This document shows positions 32,461 to 44,556 of a DNA stretch of 64,000 nucleotides, in pieces. Below the pieces are notes generated by a model, which worked only from the letters and a program-made list of their open reading frames with translations, ran no database searches and was not told the origin of the DNA. Both the position numbers and the translations under genes were made by a program. Source of the stretch: Phlebopus portentosus (taxonomy: Eukaryota > Basidiomycota > Agaricomycetes > Boletales > Boletinellaceae); the NCBI GenBank assembly GCA_037892935.1, contig JAYXKI010000016.1, positions 620,001 through 684,000 on the forward strand, in the 5' to 3' direction. Numbering within the stretch: position 1 is the stretch's first letter; each line of letters starts with the position of its first letter.

Positions 32461-34360
32461 ATGTCCTTAAACATCCGAAATGTCAGGCTCGCTCATATTA
32501 ATCAAGATCTCATAACAAAACTGTATACAATTCATTGTCAGGGAAAGAGAGTTCTAAAGATAGAACCACAGGAGGAATTTACTTGGACTAGGGTTCCGCA
32601 GCGTATCGTATATAGCGTATACGATACGGCGTATACGCTATACGCCCGTATGCGTATCAGCTCGAGCAGTCGAAATGTACGCGCGTATATACGCTCGTAT
32701 GCGTATATAGTTTCAGAAATTTTCGCGTATACGCCGTATACGCGTGTATATTTTCGGGGTCTGAAACCAGTAAGAAAACTCGAATTTTAAATAAAGTCAG
32801 CCCTGCTTCTGCCAAAATGAACAACTGCTCATCAAAACTTTAGTACTAGTGTTGGATCCCAGTCTCAACACCTGATTACCGGGTTTGGTACGGTATCGAG
32901 GGTTGCTGCTTGGTACTGAGGCGTGGGAATCATGACTGACTTTCAGTTGTGGTTCCCAACCTCCCTCGCCGCTTGCTTCTTGTAAGTTTATCGATACTTG
33001 TATTAGTTGTCTTAAGTCAAGGAATATCATGTAAGTATTTTTGAGGCTCGAACATGAGATGTAATGGTCAGAATATCATGTTAGTCAGTGTGGCCCCGTA
33101 TACGCCGTATATTATACGTGCGTATGCGTGTCTTGCTTCAAAGATAAATATACGCGCGTATTTTATACGACCGTATGCGTATGAAGCTGAAAATATACGC
33201 GCGGAACCCTAACTTGGACTGATGAATGGGTGCACGCACGATTCTATTTATGTGTTGATTCCATCGTAAGCGACTGGCCACCCCGTTGTGTGACCAACCT
33301 AATTCCACCCGCGTAGTAGACTATGTCATTCGCATATACACATAGACAAACGCTTCATACTCGACAAAGGCGCTCCATTAGTCGTAGGGTAAAGAATCCC
33401 ATTCTCTTTCATGGGCACGAGCCGATGTGTTACGACTTGAAGTACAGGGGACTTTCCAGAGGCCCTTCGAGTCACTTCCGCCATCGAGGAAACTTTCATC
33501 CATGATACTGATGACCTCTGTACATGTACAAGCGCGGCGAGAGGCTTGTACGGGAGAGCATTGAGTCTGGCGTCACCTGTATGCGTGCACACGTCGAAGT
33601 CGATAGGACCGTTCAAGATGCCGGGTTGAAGGCTGGAATCAAGTTGAAAAAGATACTTCCGTGAGGCTTGTGATATCCAACTGACGTATCTGTCGAATGA
33701 ATCCTATTTTCTAAAGAAAAGCCTACACCTACATTGATAATCTGTCTTTTTTTTTCAGTATTTATGCAAGATCCTATATTCGACAACGATACGGACGACG
33801 CACCCGGTATGAATGCGTTTCTTGCCTCTGAAGCAGCTGAACGTTACACTTCTTCTCTCGGCGCCATCGGATCTGCTCCTTATATGTCGAGCGCACACGC
33901 GAGCAGCAACGCGCTAAAAAACATGCGCCTTGTACTCGACCTTGCAGTGAAGTACGACCTTCACGCGGACTTTCATATCGACTACGACTTGTCACCTCTA
34001 CCTACCGATCCAAAATTCTGATACAGCGCCGTTAATTTACTACCTCCTTGACGTGCTTCACGAGATCCGTTGGACAGAACGGATGTCCGGGCGGACATCA
34101 GCCCCCGGACACGCTAACCCGCCTCACGCTCTTTCCCCCCCGCACAACTATCCGATCTGCGCTCACGCACAACAACGGCGCGAGGACGCTCAATGTCTGT
34201 CTTGTAAACTGGGAAGAGAGCACGATTTTGCGTGTTGCTATGAGCGTGAACAACGTCGGGAATGCGTTCATGCCGCCACAGGGCACGCCGGATCCCTTGG
34301 GGTTGTGCCCGCCTGGGGTTGCTCTGTACCAGGACAGGACGCTTGATGGATGTAGATGAA
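32461..34360 (+). pseudogene. Cytosine-deaminase-like amidohydrolase, split by a MITE and decayed
   Basis: Remains of a metal-dependent amidohydrolase gene. Recognisable pieces in order are: the N terminus MSLNIRNVRLAHIN...YTIHCQGKRVLKIEPQ (32461-32588); after the inserted element, codons for TWTDEWVHAR; the metal-binding LCHSHIHIDKRF; RVTSAIEETFIHD; RGERLVRESIESGVTCMRAH with HVEVD; FREACDIQLT; FMQDPIFDNDTDD; ADFHIDYDLS; LDVLHEIRWTERMSGR; LTRLTLFPP; and SVNNVGNAFMPPQG. Lesions: a 623-bp hAT-like insertion (32589-33211); an 8-base insertion TGTACATG near 33519; a frameshift in an A run near 33650; an extra T near 34019 that creates a stop; an extra A near 34116; and loss of the segment expected after SALTHNN. 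Several independent lesions show it is dead. It diverges from the dienelactone hydrolase gene by 244 bp. Confidence 0.8.
32589..33211. mobile_element. Non-autonomous hAT-like MITE
   Basis: A 623-bp element with perfect 11-bp terminal inverted repeats, TAGGGTTCCGC (32589-32599) and GCGGAACCCTA (33201-33211). It is flanked by an exact 8-bp target duplication ACTTGGAC (32581-32588 and 33212-33219). An 8-bp duplication with TAGGG-type ends is typical of hAT elements. Both subterminal zones are packed with GTATACG and CGTATGCG words, likely transposase-binding repeats that also form short palindromes. The centre has no transposase frame. Confidence 0.85.
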
Positions 34361-36210
34361 TATTGGTTGGTATTTCTTACCACCTGTTTGCCTTATATAT
34401 ATGTTTTCTCATCTTATCGAACTCGGACTCGGATAACACAGCGACGTCTTTAATGCCCTGCAGATTTCGTGATACTGCACGAAAACCAGTCCACTCCAAT
34501 CAGCGGTGCGGTGCTCGAGCCGTGCTTTCCGAAGACGACTATCAAAGACGGGCATGTCGTAGCCAAAAAGAGAGGTATCGAGGGAGTTGTACATAAGCTA
34601 GAACCATGCAAGTAATTTTGCTATATTGACGAGATTGGGATATATTGGGATGGTTGAAGCGTGTTGTTCAAGATTCAATAGCAAAAGAAAGCACTGCAAT
34701 CACTGAACTGAACTGAATTGAACTGATACTGATGTGGTTCGCTCGCGGAGACCGGGAAAAGCCAAAATCTATTCCGATCTAATAATCCTCTGCCTGTCCG
34801 CTTCTCCGTCGTGAGAGCAGACGCGGTTATGGACGGCAACCCCTTTCCCCTAAATGAGTACTTGGACAGCGCAGATCCCTTCCCTTCCCCTCCTTCTCCT
34901 GCCTGTGCACCGCTGCCCCGGCATCCCTTTTTATGGGGTGGGAGATCGAGATCGGAGCTCGTCGAGCTTCGTTTCATCTTGGACACATTTGTTTGGCGCT
35001 TGATTTTTTTTTTGTTCCGTTTTGTGTGTGAAAGGTTCACACTAGCACCGGCAATCGCACATAGTCTTTAGTGTAAGGACACATACGCACCCCGGATCTC
35101 GTCGATTATACTTCCCCGCGCGGTGCGTACATGTACATGTATATCAGATCAGATCAGACGGGATTATAATTAATTTTTCGAACATCGACTGATATCTGTA
35201 TTCGTGGAGAAGGGAAGGTAACACAGAGGAAGTTCAAGTTCAGAAGGAACCCGAACCCTTCATCTGCCAGTGAGTGGGTTCGGATTCGGACTAGGGTGTG
35301 AAAAAAAAAGCGAATACGAATACGAATGCAAGAACGCGCGAAAGTTCCCAGAGGTCTAGTACCGCACATCTCCTGGGAACGACTCGGACTCAAAATTCGG
35401 AGGTACGAAAACGACCTAGCCTAGCCTGGTCTGACTTAGATGAGCTTTCATTCTGAGTTGCAGATGAGATATAAATGAAGGCAGAAGCCGCGAGGAGACG
35501 AGATCATTGCCCACACCAAGACCGGGGGAACACGAGAGAAGTGCCAGGGGGGGGATGAGATACAGTATGATTCGGATCCTACTTATACTAATACTACTAC
35601 GGATACGACTATAGTTGAGCGGGAAGCCACCGAGAGCAGCGGCGAGGAAATAAGATCGGGGTGGTGGGGGTTTTGACTTTGGCAAACCCGGAGGTGTAAA
35701 CCCAAACCGAAACTTAAAGACGAAATGAATGAATGAGTGTGAAAACGATTCAATGAAGTACATAAACGAATAGATGAAATGAAATGAACGGCTTGCTAGT
35801 TCTACTTGGGAGTCTTAGTAATGTGTCACAAAAACGGGGAAGGCGGAGAGAAAGGAAAGTGAAAAAGGGGCTTGACGGAGCAAGGTACTACAACAACAAT
35901 TCGAAAAAATCAGAGAAAAGGAGTTAGGGCTGGAAAATGAGGGCAAGAGAACAAGAAAGCGGGAAAGCAGACAGAAAAGGACATAAAGAAAGGCGAAACA
36001 GCGAAAGTGTAGCACAACAGGATAACGAGCAACAAAAAAAATGGACTGGAGGTAAAAATATTCCTATGTAGATGATAGATGATAGGTAAGGTGGAAAGCA
36101 AAGATGAAATGAAAGACAACGACAGAGCGAAAAGACCAAGAAACAAAGAAACCAGCGAAAGAAAAAAAGGAAGGTAAAATCTCGCACGAAGAGAACTCCA
36201 CATGCATTCT
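34361..36210. other. Gene-poor region, nothing recognised
   Basis: Only low-complexity, purine- or pyrimidine-biased frames were seen. A short GATCA direct repeat lies near 35145-35158. It covers the 3' flank of the RGS gene. No RNA gene or transposon end was found. Confidence 0.5.
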
Positions 36211-38412
36211 CTACCTCTCCGAGGGAACAGGCAGCGAAACGACCACTCCGCACGCGACGATGCACAGCAGCGCTGCCAGGCACGCCGCGCGCACCACAAT
36301 CTCCCACTGTGCGCGCGCGACGACGGGTGCGAGCACGCGCGTGACGGGCCCGAAGGCGGGTACACGCGACTCAAGGGCGCAGCGCGTGCGCCAGCTCAAG
36401 CGGCTACCCATACTCATACCCCTCTCACCGCTTTCTACGAGGCTTTCAAGATGGATGCCTTTGTCTTTACCTGTGTGTTCTTTGGCGTGTGGGTAGAAGT
36501 CGCTGAATGCGTTGTATGATGAGGAAGAATGGGAGCGGTGTCGTGAGTGGAACAGTGAGAAGAGACGCGGAAGGCGAGGGAAGAATGGGAGGTGTGACCG
36601 TGAGCTGCTGTTACTACCACCACCACCATGCGAATGTGCGTTATGACCCCACCAGCTCGCTCTCCTGCCCCTCACTCGCATCTCCGCTTCAGTGTCACCA
36701 GAAGACCCAGAGCCCTTCTCGCACAGCCGCGCAGCGTCGTCCGAGCGCGCAGGAGAGACAGGGCTACACTCCGTCGCTGTCCCGACAGCAGTAACCGTGT
36801 TTAACCCCAATCCGAAACCAGACGTCGTCAGCGAGGGGAGCGTCAGTTGCGCTTTCTCGTCTACGACACCGCTTAAAGCGCTAGTGTCGAGGAAGACGTC
36901 AGGCGCACGTGGTCGCGTTCCTGTTACCGAGGCAGCGGGTGCAGGTAGAGCGGGAGGAGCGGGCGGAGGTGGAGGTGGCAGAATTGGTAATGCGTCAAAG
37001 TCAAATGGCCCTAATGGTAATTGGACTGACGACGGCGTCGCTCCCGCTTCGAGGTCCTCTACCTTATTCGAGACAGAGATCGCGAATGCGAGTGTTTGCG
37101 TCCGCGTACGGAGTCGGCGTCCGAATAAGGGTACGCCGGGATGAAGGGAGCAGTCGGGACCTGTGAAGCTGGTAGTGATGGCCTCGCGGGCATAGGAGCT
37201 GAGGCGCTCGGACCAGCCGGTGCAGTTGTCGAAGAAGCGGAAGGAACTGAAGGAATGGCAGATTGTGCAGGAGACGCCGGCAATCCTGCCAGCTGAACCT
37301 GTCCCGTCGACCCGCTTGCAGCCTCGCTCGCTATTAGTGCAAGAGCAGCATTCACGACTGCCGGGTCATCCTCCGCTGCCGTATCAGGCGAAGGCATCGC
37401 GGGCGAGATGTAGATCCCGTGATCACTCGCCGTACTCATCCCGTCCTCTCCCCCTCGTCATCGTCCACAAAGCTCTCATCATCCGACGCATACGCAGGGA
37501 TCGAGCGCGTTTCCGAATCCGCGTAGATATTGCTCCCATGTCCGTGAGGAAAAACAAGACTGGATGTGCCTCCTCGGCTTTTGAGTGACGAGATCGAGAT
37601 CGTGTGCGCGTGTGTTTGCGATGTGGCATTCGTATACGACGTCTGCGTGCCTGTCCCGGTGAAACTTGTATCAGTTGAGATGGAGACGGAGGTGGTAGTC
37701 CCGTAGGAAAGTGAAGGCGTGTTCGTCGGAATGCGAATAGCGATTCTCGGCGGCGCCGTCAATGCACGTACAGGACGAGTTGGTGCAGCGATGCTCGCTG
37801 GACTTCGAGATTTGGGTTCAAGCGACGGAAACAAAGTCGGCGGAGGCGGTCGCACGAGTTCAAACCTACCAACAAACGGTCAACACTTCGCTCGCTCCTA
37901 TACTACATGACATACTTTCGTAGTTGCCGAAAGTCACCAAAGATATAGATCATCATACATATCCCACGAAGGCTGGCAATAAAGATTGTAAGTCCGAACC
38001 AAAGTCCGGGTAGGATGACGAGTCGCTCCCAACGACTCTGTGAACGCGTAAAGTTGACCACAAGAGGTGGGATGGTGCCGACGAGTAGGAAGAAGATGCC
38101 TGCAGCAATACCGCAAGCTGCGCGGTAGGTTCCGACATTGCTATAAGCGGCGCGAACACATCGCGCTAAGCTACCGCGTAAAGCCTCCTCAACATGCGCG
38201 CGAGCAGGCGCTAATACGGCCGGGTCTGGATGCCCGCTGACGACGGCGAGCGCGTCGAGGAGCGCAGGAGGCAAGGACAGTTCGTACGGCGCACCGGGAA
38301 CAAGGAAAGTTTCGCGTGCGCGGGAGAAGAAGAGCGCCAACGCAGGCGAGTAGGGAGTCGTGACGGACCACGCGACGCGGTAGGCCGCAGGAGGATGTGT
38401 CCCTCCACGTTC

Positions 38413-38445
<33 letters not shown>

Positions 38446-38793
38446 CTGAAGATGACTCCTACTCTTCGCCTCTCTTGCACGTACTTTGGCGATCCAGCGA
38501 TCATACTTTGCGGTATACTCCCTGAGCCAGAGTATGAAATAGAGATTCTCGACGGATTGTTCGACGTAAAGGAGCCATTCTTCGAAATCTTTGAGAGAGA
38601 GCGGTGGGAGGTGTTTTCTGTCGAGGACGTCGTCGAGGCGAACGTCGAATATTGGAGTGAGGCCAAATGAGCGAACCTTGCCGACTGCAGCGGGCGGGGA
38701 GCACAATCGTTTTGGGAGGGAGAGAAGACCTCGGATTGTGAAACGAGAAAGCCTTGGCTGTGTTTGTATGAAAGGCGCCGTGCCGGGCGACAT
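36211..38793 (-). CDS. RGS-domain membrane protein, Rax1-like
   Basis: Regulator-of-G-protein-signalling-type protein with membrane segments, resembling the Rax1 bud-site family. Four exons fit in phase: 38793-37916, 37865-37494, 37425-37110 and 37062-36211, giving about 805 residues. The RGS-like part runs from VRLDDVLDRKHLPPLSLKDF through WLLYVEQSVENLYFILWL, and past a loop to ETFLVPGAPYELSL and a helix ending RAAYSNVGTYR. Then come hydrophobic segments around GIAAGIFFLLVGTIPPLVV and LVILPGLWFGLTIFIAS, with GICMMIYIFGDFRQLRKF, which the Rax1 family shares. The middle is Ser/Pro/Ala-rich. A last membrane segment near the C terminus is VVRAACLAALLCIVACGVVV. A run of 11 histidines sits in the RGS loop. 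Rax1 proteins sit at growth sites and septa; that role here is inferred. Confidence 0.75.
38413..38445 (-). repeat. (ATG)11 microsatellite encoding a poly-His tract
   Basis: Eleven ATG units on the plus strand read as CAT codons on the minus strand, giving 11 consecutive His in the RGS-like loop of the Rax1-like protein. Perfect arrays of this kind usually vary in length between strains. Confidence 0.95.
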
Positions 38794-39393
38794 GGTCGTC
38801 GGCTGAAAGAGCGACGGCGGCAGGATGGGCGGTGGGGAGAGAGGCAGCTGAGCGTTGAGAAAGGGAAGGCGGGGACGAAGAGGGGATCGGCCATTATTAT
38901 ATTATAATAAGGATAAAGCAGAGCCGAGTACGGCATTCATGTTCTGTTCTGTTCTTGACATGCTTCCCCGCCATGTGTCACGTGTAATATTACAACGCCG
39001 CAAATAGACATTATTACATATATACAGTTGTAATGACATAGAGATTCGCGTGGACAGTACGGACATCGCTTCCTTCTTGCCTCTTCTGTCTTGCTCAAGA
39101 TTCATTGCGTTGCACCGGAGAAGCATGCTCTTCTCTTCCGGCGGCGTGCTTTCCCACTCCCCCGGGTCACCGACGCACTTGCACTTACCTTGCAGCGGCC
39201 CCTTCCGTCTTCCTTTCGGTCTAATTATGTTATGCGTGGACCTCAGCCTTCCATCCCGCTCGTTCGCGAACGTGCCGTACAGTATGTTAGTATCTTCGCG
39301 GCAATTACATTAGCATCATCCCGCCCGGTAGACTCGGTGATTGCTCCTCCTGTCCGCCACCTCAAGTACTTGTAACTATCTTCCATGCATGCG

Positions 39394-39413
39394 TCTGTCT
39401 GTCTGTCTGTCTG
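39394..39413. repeat. (TCTG)5 microsatellite
   Basis: Perfect tetranucleotide array in the gene-poor interval between the RGS and membrane-protein genes. Confidence 0.95.
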
Positions 39414-41510
39414 CTTCTGCTACTTGCTAAATGTCTATTTCCCGCTATTTGTCATGCAGGGATCTTCGGTCTCTACCGTCGACCTTCCTCTTTGATCGCT
39501 GACTCGACTACGTGTCTCTCTTGTTTCAAACTCAAACCCTCGACTGGCACACAGCACCGTCCCCGTCTGTTGTCTAATTAGACATTACAGTAAGAAAATT
39601 CTCCGGACCGTCGGTCATTTCCTGCAAATCGTGCCCATTCGTCCGGCCTTCAAAGATCATCTATCCTAGGTTGAGGCTTCTCATCTTCTTCCAATCTGCC
39701 CCGCGCCCTTCGTCCGTCGAGTATTACACTTACTACACCTTCCAACATCTACGCCGAACGTATCTCCGTCATCCTAGTGCGTCGGGTAAAACTGATCTGT
39801 CTATCTATCAGTTTGCCTTTTTTGTGTTTGAAGTTACCGTTCGCTTTCGTCCTAGGCCTCGTCGGAATTATACGATCTGGAATATTAATCTGGGTACACT
39901 GATTGTGCAATTTACAGTTCCTCGATCCCATTTTGCCCCTCGGATCTCCCGGGCAGCTTCGTAACCTTTACACATCAATTAGACTTTGTTGGACTCGGCT
40001 TTTGCAAGTCGACCTGTCTATCTTCGATGAGTACTGTCCATGTCCCTATGATATGTCTTCCCGGGTGCCTGCAGGACTAGCAGGACTCACCCTTATATCC
40101 GACAAATCTAGATTTTTGGGTATATGCGAAAACGCCACTAAGTACTACTAACCGCTAAGGCTCGGTGTCATGAGTCGCCACAATAATATTATAGCTGTTG
40201 AAAGCCCGCCGCAGAATAGACTAGTAATGTACTGCCAGCCAGTCAGGTTGCGTGTACTGGTAGACGCCACCACTGACAACGAGGATACGGAGAACGTTGG
40301 TTGATGTATGTAGCGTCATAGCCACGCACATACAGTACATATGTACGTGTACATTCATATGCATGCATGTTGTTGATACTTGATGCTGATGTGGAGTAAA
40401 TGTTCACAGTTCGTTCGGTGCTCTCCAGAGCGGCTCTCTTTGACGGACAGGCATGTATGTTGGGTTAAGGTCAGTACATAGGATGAAAGGTAAAACAGCT
40501 TGAACCTTGACGCCCTGTTTGTATTGCCTGTTCTGAGTCATCCCAACACCGTCTCCATGGCCCATTCACCTACTAGTACTATGCCCATTTATCTATTTTA
40601 TTTCAGTCCTGTGCGTCGTCATCCCGGGAACTCGAACTTGATTTTTACTTCATGCATTGTCGGGCTAACAGGATTGTTTCGTTTTCTTTAGGAACTTCTT
40701 TCTCTAGCAAGGTATATACGAACGCTTTGGCAGCACAGCATATGAGTAATCCTGTTCAGACCAGTTCTAGATAGAGCATGCACGACGTGTCTCTAGGCCT
40801 CTTCCTCTTCCTCCTCCTCCTCCTTTCTTGTCCGTACGTACAGCTTACAGTATTGCTACTGGCAAGAGCGCGCTCGGCTTCATGCTCCGTCTTGCACGCC
40901 CTGCTCGTATACTCGGCCTCACTCCCGTTTTTGTAGACTACACTCGTATATATCCAGTGAGTGCATGAACTGAATGCTACTCCCACTCCTTCTCGACCTT
41001 GACCTTGTAGGAGCAGCTTGGGGCTGATCCGCCTTCAGTCTTGCATCCCGGACACGTCTGGCAACAGACACTCTAGTGTCAGGGAACACATACACTCTCG
41101 GATGTGGTATTGTACTAGCTCTGAAGGGAACTGATGGCGTACGTAGGTACGTTGTTCGAGGAGCAGTGGCAGTTGTGTATCCGCGCCTGCAGGTCCAAGA
41201 GGAAAAAGGAAATAGGAGAGATCTAGAGTATTGGGTTTTGTTTTCATGACATATGTATATCGTGATGTCTGGAAGACTCGAACTCACTCACTCACTCACT
41301 CTTCTCAGTTCATTCCGCATGGCATCTTTGTCTATCCAACTTTGTTTGTTTGTTTGTTTGTATTGCCAGTTCTCTTGAGTCAGTACAGGGGATTCAATTT
41401 TTTTAATGCAGCTCCCTCGGGACTTGCGCGAAAACAGCCTTTTTATATCACATGTCTGTTCCAGACAGAATATCTAAATCGCTTTGCTCAGCAGGTTCCT
41501 TCGACTTTTA

Positions 41511-41541
41511 CTCTGAAGCTCTGAAGCTCTGAAGCTCTGAG
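41511..41541. repeat. 8-bp CTCTGAAG tandem array
   Basis: Four consecutive copies of CTCTGAAG, the last with one change, followed by a GC-rich stretch. It is noncoding as far as can be seen. Confidence 0.9.
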
Positions 41542-42669
41542 GCGCGGGAGTGGTTACAGTATGTGGAGGTCATCTCAGAGTTCCTTTCTCCGATCCCCTC
41601 ATGCGGAGTCCGCCGGTCCGCCCACTAGCGCTAGTGCTGGTGGTGGTGGTGGTATATATACATGTAACTTCTTACAAGACTTCTACTGTACGACTAGCAG
41701 CCCTTATCTCCGTCCGTCGGACTCCAGACTCCAAACTCCAAACTCGGATTTCGTCCATCCATCCAGATTGCATTTACTGCATAATGCGATGTATTCAGAC
41801 CAACAGGCAGCATTAGAACTGTATTTGATAAAATACATACGAACATCGTGCACGCATGCACGCATTTTATGTGCGACTTGTCTCGATTTCCGATTTACGA
41901 TTACCGATCCCGATTACAATTCGAAATGAATGGATGAATGGATGAAATTGAGCTGAATCTATGTGAGTAAGTACGGTAGGATTGAAAAACGTAGACAACC
42001 GCGCAACCGTGCGCGGTTCTTCATGGTGGGTGCTTACAAAATCAAGTATGTACCTCCCCCCGCCCAATTTCGACGGATGGATGTTCTCTTTCGGAAGGTC
42101 ATAACGCCATAACTTCGACTGGCTTTCATTATCAAGTATCTTTATTTCCATTCATTCATGCAAGATCTAGACCATCTCTCGGAAGGGCAGATAGATAGAG
42201 AAGCAGGCAGGTATGTAGCACAGGGGGGAAAAACCCTATTTCCGAACCTGAAAGATTTGATCCGGAACTGAAATCCAGCCAATCAGAGGCGAGCTTTCCA
42301 ATTCTGTTTCCTATCCTCTATAAGCGGCTCAGAAACGTAATTCTGGCTCCCCTCCTGTGTATATATAGTATGTATGTATTACTCCTACATGTAAGAAAAA
42401 GGGAAATAATACTACGTAGTGTCCGTGGCGTACAGTACAGTACAAAACTCTCGATCGACAAACACACGATGTAATCTCTTTTTTTGCCCCGCGTCTCTTT
42501 CTCGACAAGAGAAACCGAAATGGATGCATTGAAAGATTAATGGAGAACGCGTGGGAAGAAAGGAGATGGAAAGACGTAGAGTACAGAAAGCAGGAAGCAG
42601 AAGGCACAAAGTCGTACGTACAAAGATAAAGACAATTACACGGGAATAACAAGAAAACAGAGAAAAGCG

Positions 42670-44342
42670 CTACCGATTTGAAGACAAAGTCGTTTCTGTA
42701 TGCCGTCGTCCCCCAGTGGCCGTTGTTCCTTGCTGCTGCTGCTGCTGCTGACTCGGATTATTCGAATTGGAGTTTGGGTTTGAGTCCGAGTCTGATCGGG
42801 AAATGGGAACGGACACCTTCCACGGCATCTCCGCAGTGCCCAGTACGATGTCCGGCAGCTCCTCGTCCTCCTCGTCCTCGCCTTCCTCTGCAGCAGCCCC
42901 GAATCCGCGCCGGGCAAGGTCATGCTGTCGTTGTTGTCGACCGGGGGATCTATCCCCTCTCCAGACGCGCGGACGGTATCGCGAAGGCATAGCGATCATG
43001 ATACTCACTTGTAGCCTTGCGTCTTCGACGGCGGTGTCTGTGTTGGCGGTATGAGGCTGTTCGTCAGGGTTGGGATTTTGGGTCTGGGAATGCGTGGAGG
43101 GCTCTTGCGATGCGTCAGCATTGCCGTGGGCTGAAGTGTCCGAGGAAGGTCCGGTGTTGGACTGAGGAGGTCGGGCGGTACGGGAATTTAGGAATCGTGG
43201 ACGATGCCAGTTTATGTTGTGCCCCGTTACGAGCCCGAAGGAGGCTGTCTCGAGAAACGTGGGCCGTGCGGCTGGGGGAGCAGGCTGCTGTCCTGCGCCT
43301 GTGAGCTTATCGGACTGGATTCGAACAGAGACAGGCTGGATAGTATTATTAAAACATTGGACATAACCATTGAAGATTTCAGAAATATGAACATGAAAAA
43401 GCATGATGGTAGGTAAGGGAAAGTGACGTACCATCAGGTTCTCCCACTTCATTTCCTTCGGCTCGTCAGGCGGCGGGGGAGGCGCGATATGTGCATCCCA
43501 CATCTTCGGTTTCTCTCCCACGTCAAACCTCCGTCGTGCAGCTGCGCCGAATCCTCCCAGACCGGGTGTAGCTCCCGGACCGGCGTTGGGGGGAAGACGT
43601 AACCCTCTGCGAGAGCTTCTTGGACCCGACGCTGAAATCGCCGACGGATGACGAGCGAGCGGATGACGATGGCACATGAGATTGCTAGCAACAAGAGAAG
43701 TGTTGCGAGGAAGGTGAAGCTGTTGATGACGAACGAGGACATTAGCAAGAGTCGTCAGCGCCGGGAGGTGGTGAGAGAGGGGGGTTGAGCGGAGGAAGGA
43801 GACGAGAGAAAGAGAGGGAGAGAGAGAGAGATTAGTAAGAGTATCGAGCGGAGGAGGTGAAGGTAAGACGAGAAGAGGAGTGAAATGACCCGAGATGGTC
43901 ATCGGGATGGCATCATCAAACCTCGGCGGGCGGTGCACAGTAACAGTACCGCTATCACTCCACTATCTCGTCCCCAGTTACAGTCTCTTGGAAGTAGATT
44001 TATATCACAACCATAAGTGCCAGCATTACGTTCACCCATCGTGCATCAACAATAGAATTGAGAGAAATAGGTTGTGAAATAACCGGGAGATTGGATCGAA
44101 CCCAAGAAAAGAAGGGGAAAAGAAATGCATACATACAGGTAAAGTGAGGAAGTTGTCGCGAAACTGCCCTGGTTGTTATCGTCGTTGCTCGAGTCTGTCT
44201 GCGTAGGCGAGGACAGGCTGTCCGTGAAGAAGCTGCTTGTGATACCGTCTGTGGCCGTTGAGGTAGCGAGTTCGAGAGTGTCACTGGACGACGTCGATGG
44301 CGCGCCAGTACCCGAGGTGAGAGAGGTTGAAGTCGACGACAT
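42670..44342 (-). CDS. Single-pass membrane protein of unknown function
   Basis: Fungal protein with a Ser/Thr-rich N-terminal exterior, one membrane helix and a long cytoplasmic tail. Exon 1 (44342-44137) encodes MSSTSTSLTSGTG and ends SLYL. A 417-nt intron follows, long for this window. Exon 2 (43719-43432) has the helix FLATLLLLLAISCAIVI followed by the stop-transfer RSLVIRRRFQRRVQEAL. Exon 3 (43335-42670) has the conserved block LQVSIMIAMPS and ELPDIVLGTAEMPW, then a poly-Gln tail. The frame changes near 43608 between EALAEG and LRLPPNAGPG. One extra G in the GGG run would fix it, as would a 50-nt intron with an unusual GTTACG donor. The topology (exposed Ser/Thr-rich N terminus, single helix, basic anchor) resembles fungal wall-stress sensors, but no sensor domain is recognisable. 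Confidence 0.6.
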
Positions 44343-44556
44343 TATGCTGCGATGGTGGACGCAGGAGAAGTTGTGTGTAGCGGACACAGCGTCAGCAGAG
44401 TTATAAGTTAGGCGCAGGATCGTCCGTGCATCGTCCGAGACACGACCGCACGATCTGCACGTTACTAATGCTCGCTCACTACTTCGTCGCGAGTGGTTGC
44501 ACACTGTGTAATGTAATGTAATCCTTCATTCGCTGTCACCCTTCATCTCATCTCAA

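Larger units (their letters stand above)
38794..42669. other. Long gene-poor interval with simple repeats
   Basis: About 3.9 kb without a convincing gene. Open frames are short and match no family. Several perfect simple repeats occur: (TCTG)5 at 39394-39413, (CTCA)n at 41283-41299, (TTTG)5 at 41341-41360, an 8-bp CTCTGAAG array near 41511-41541, and a GGT run near 41638-41652. It could hold long 5' leaders, regulatory DNA or a noncoding transcript, none of which can be shown from sequence. Confidence 0.5.
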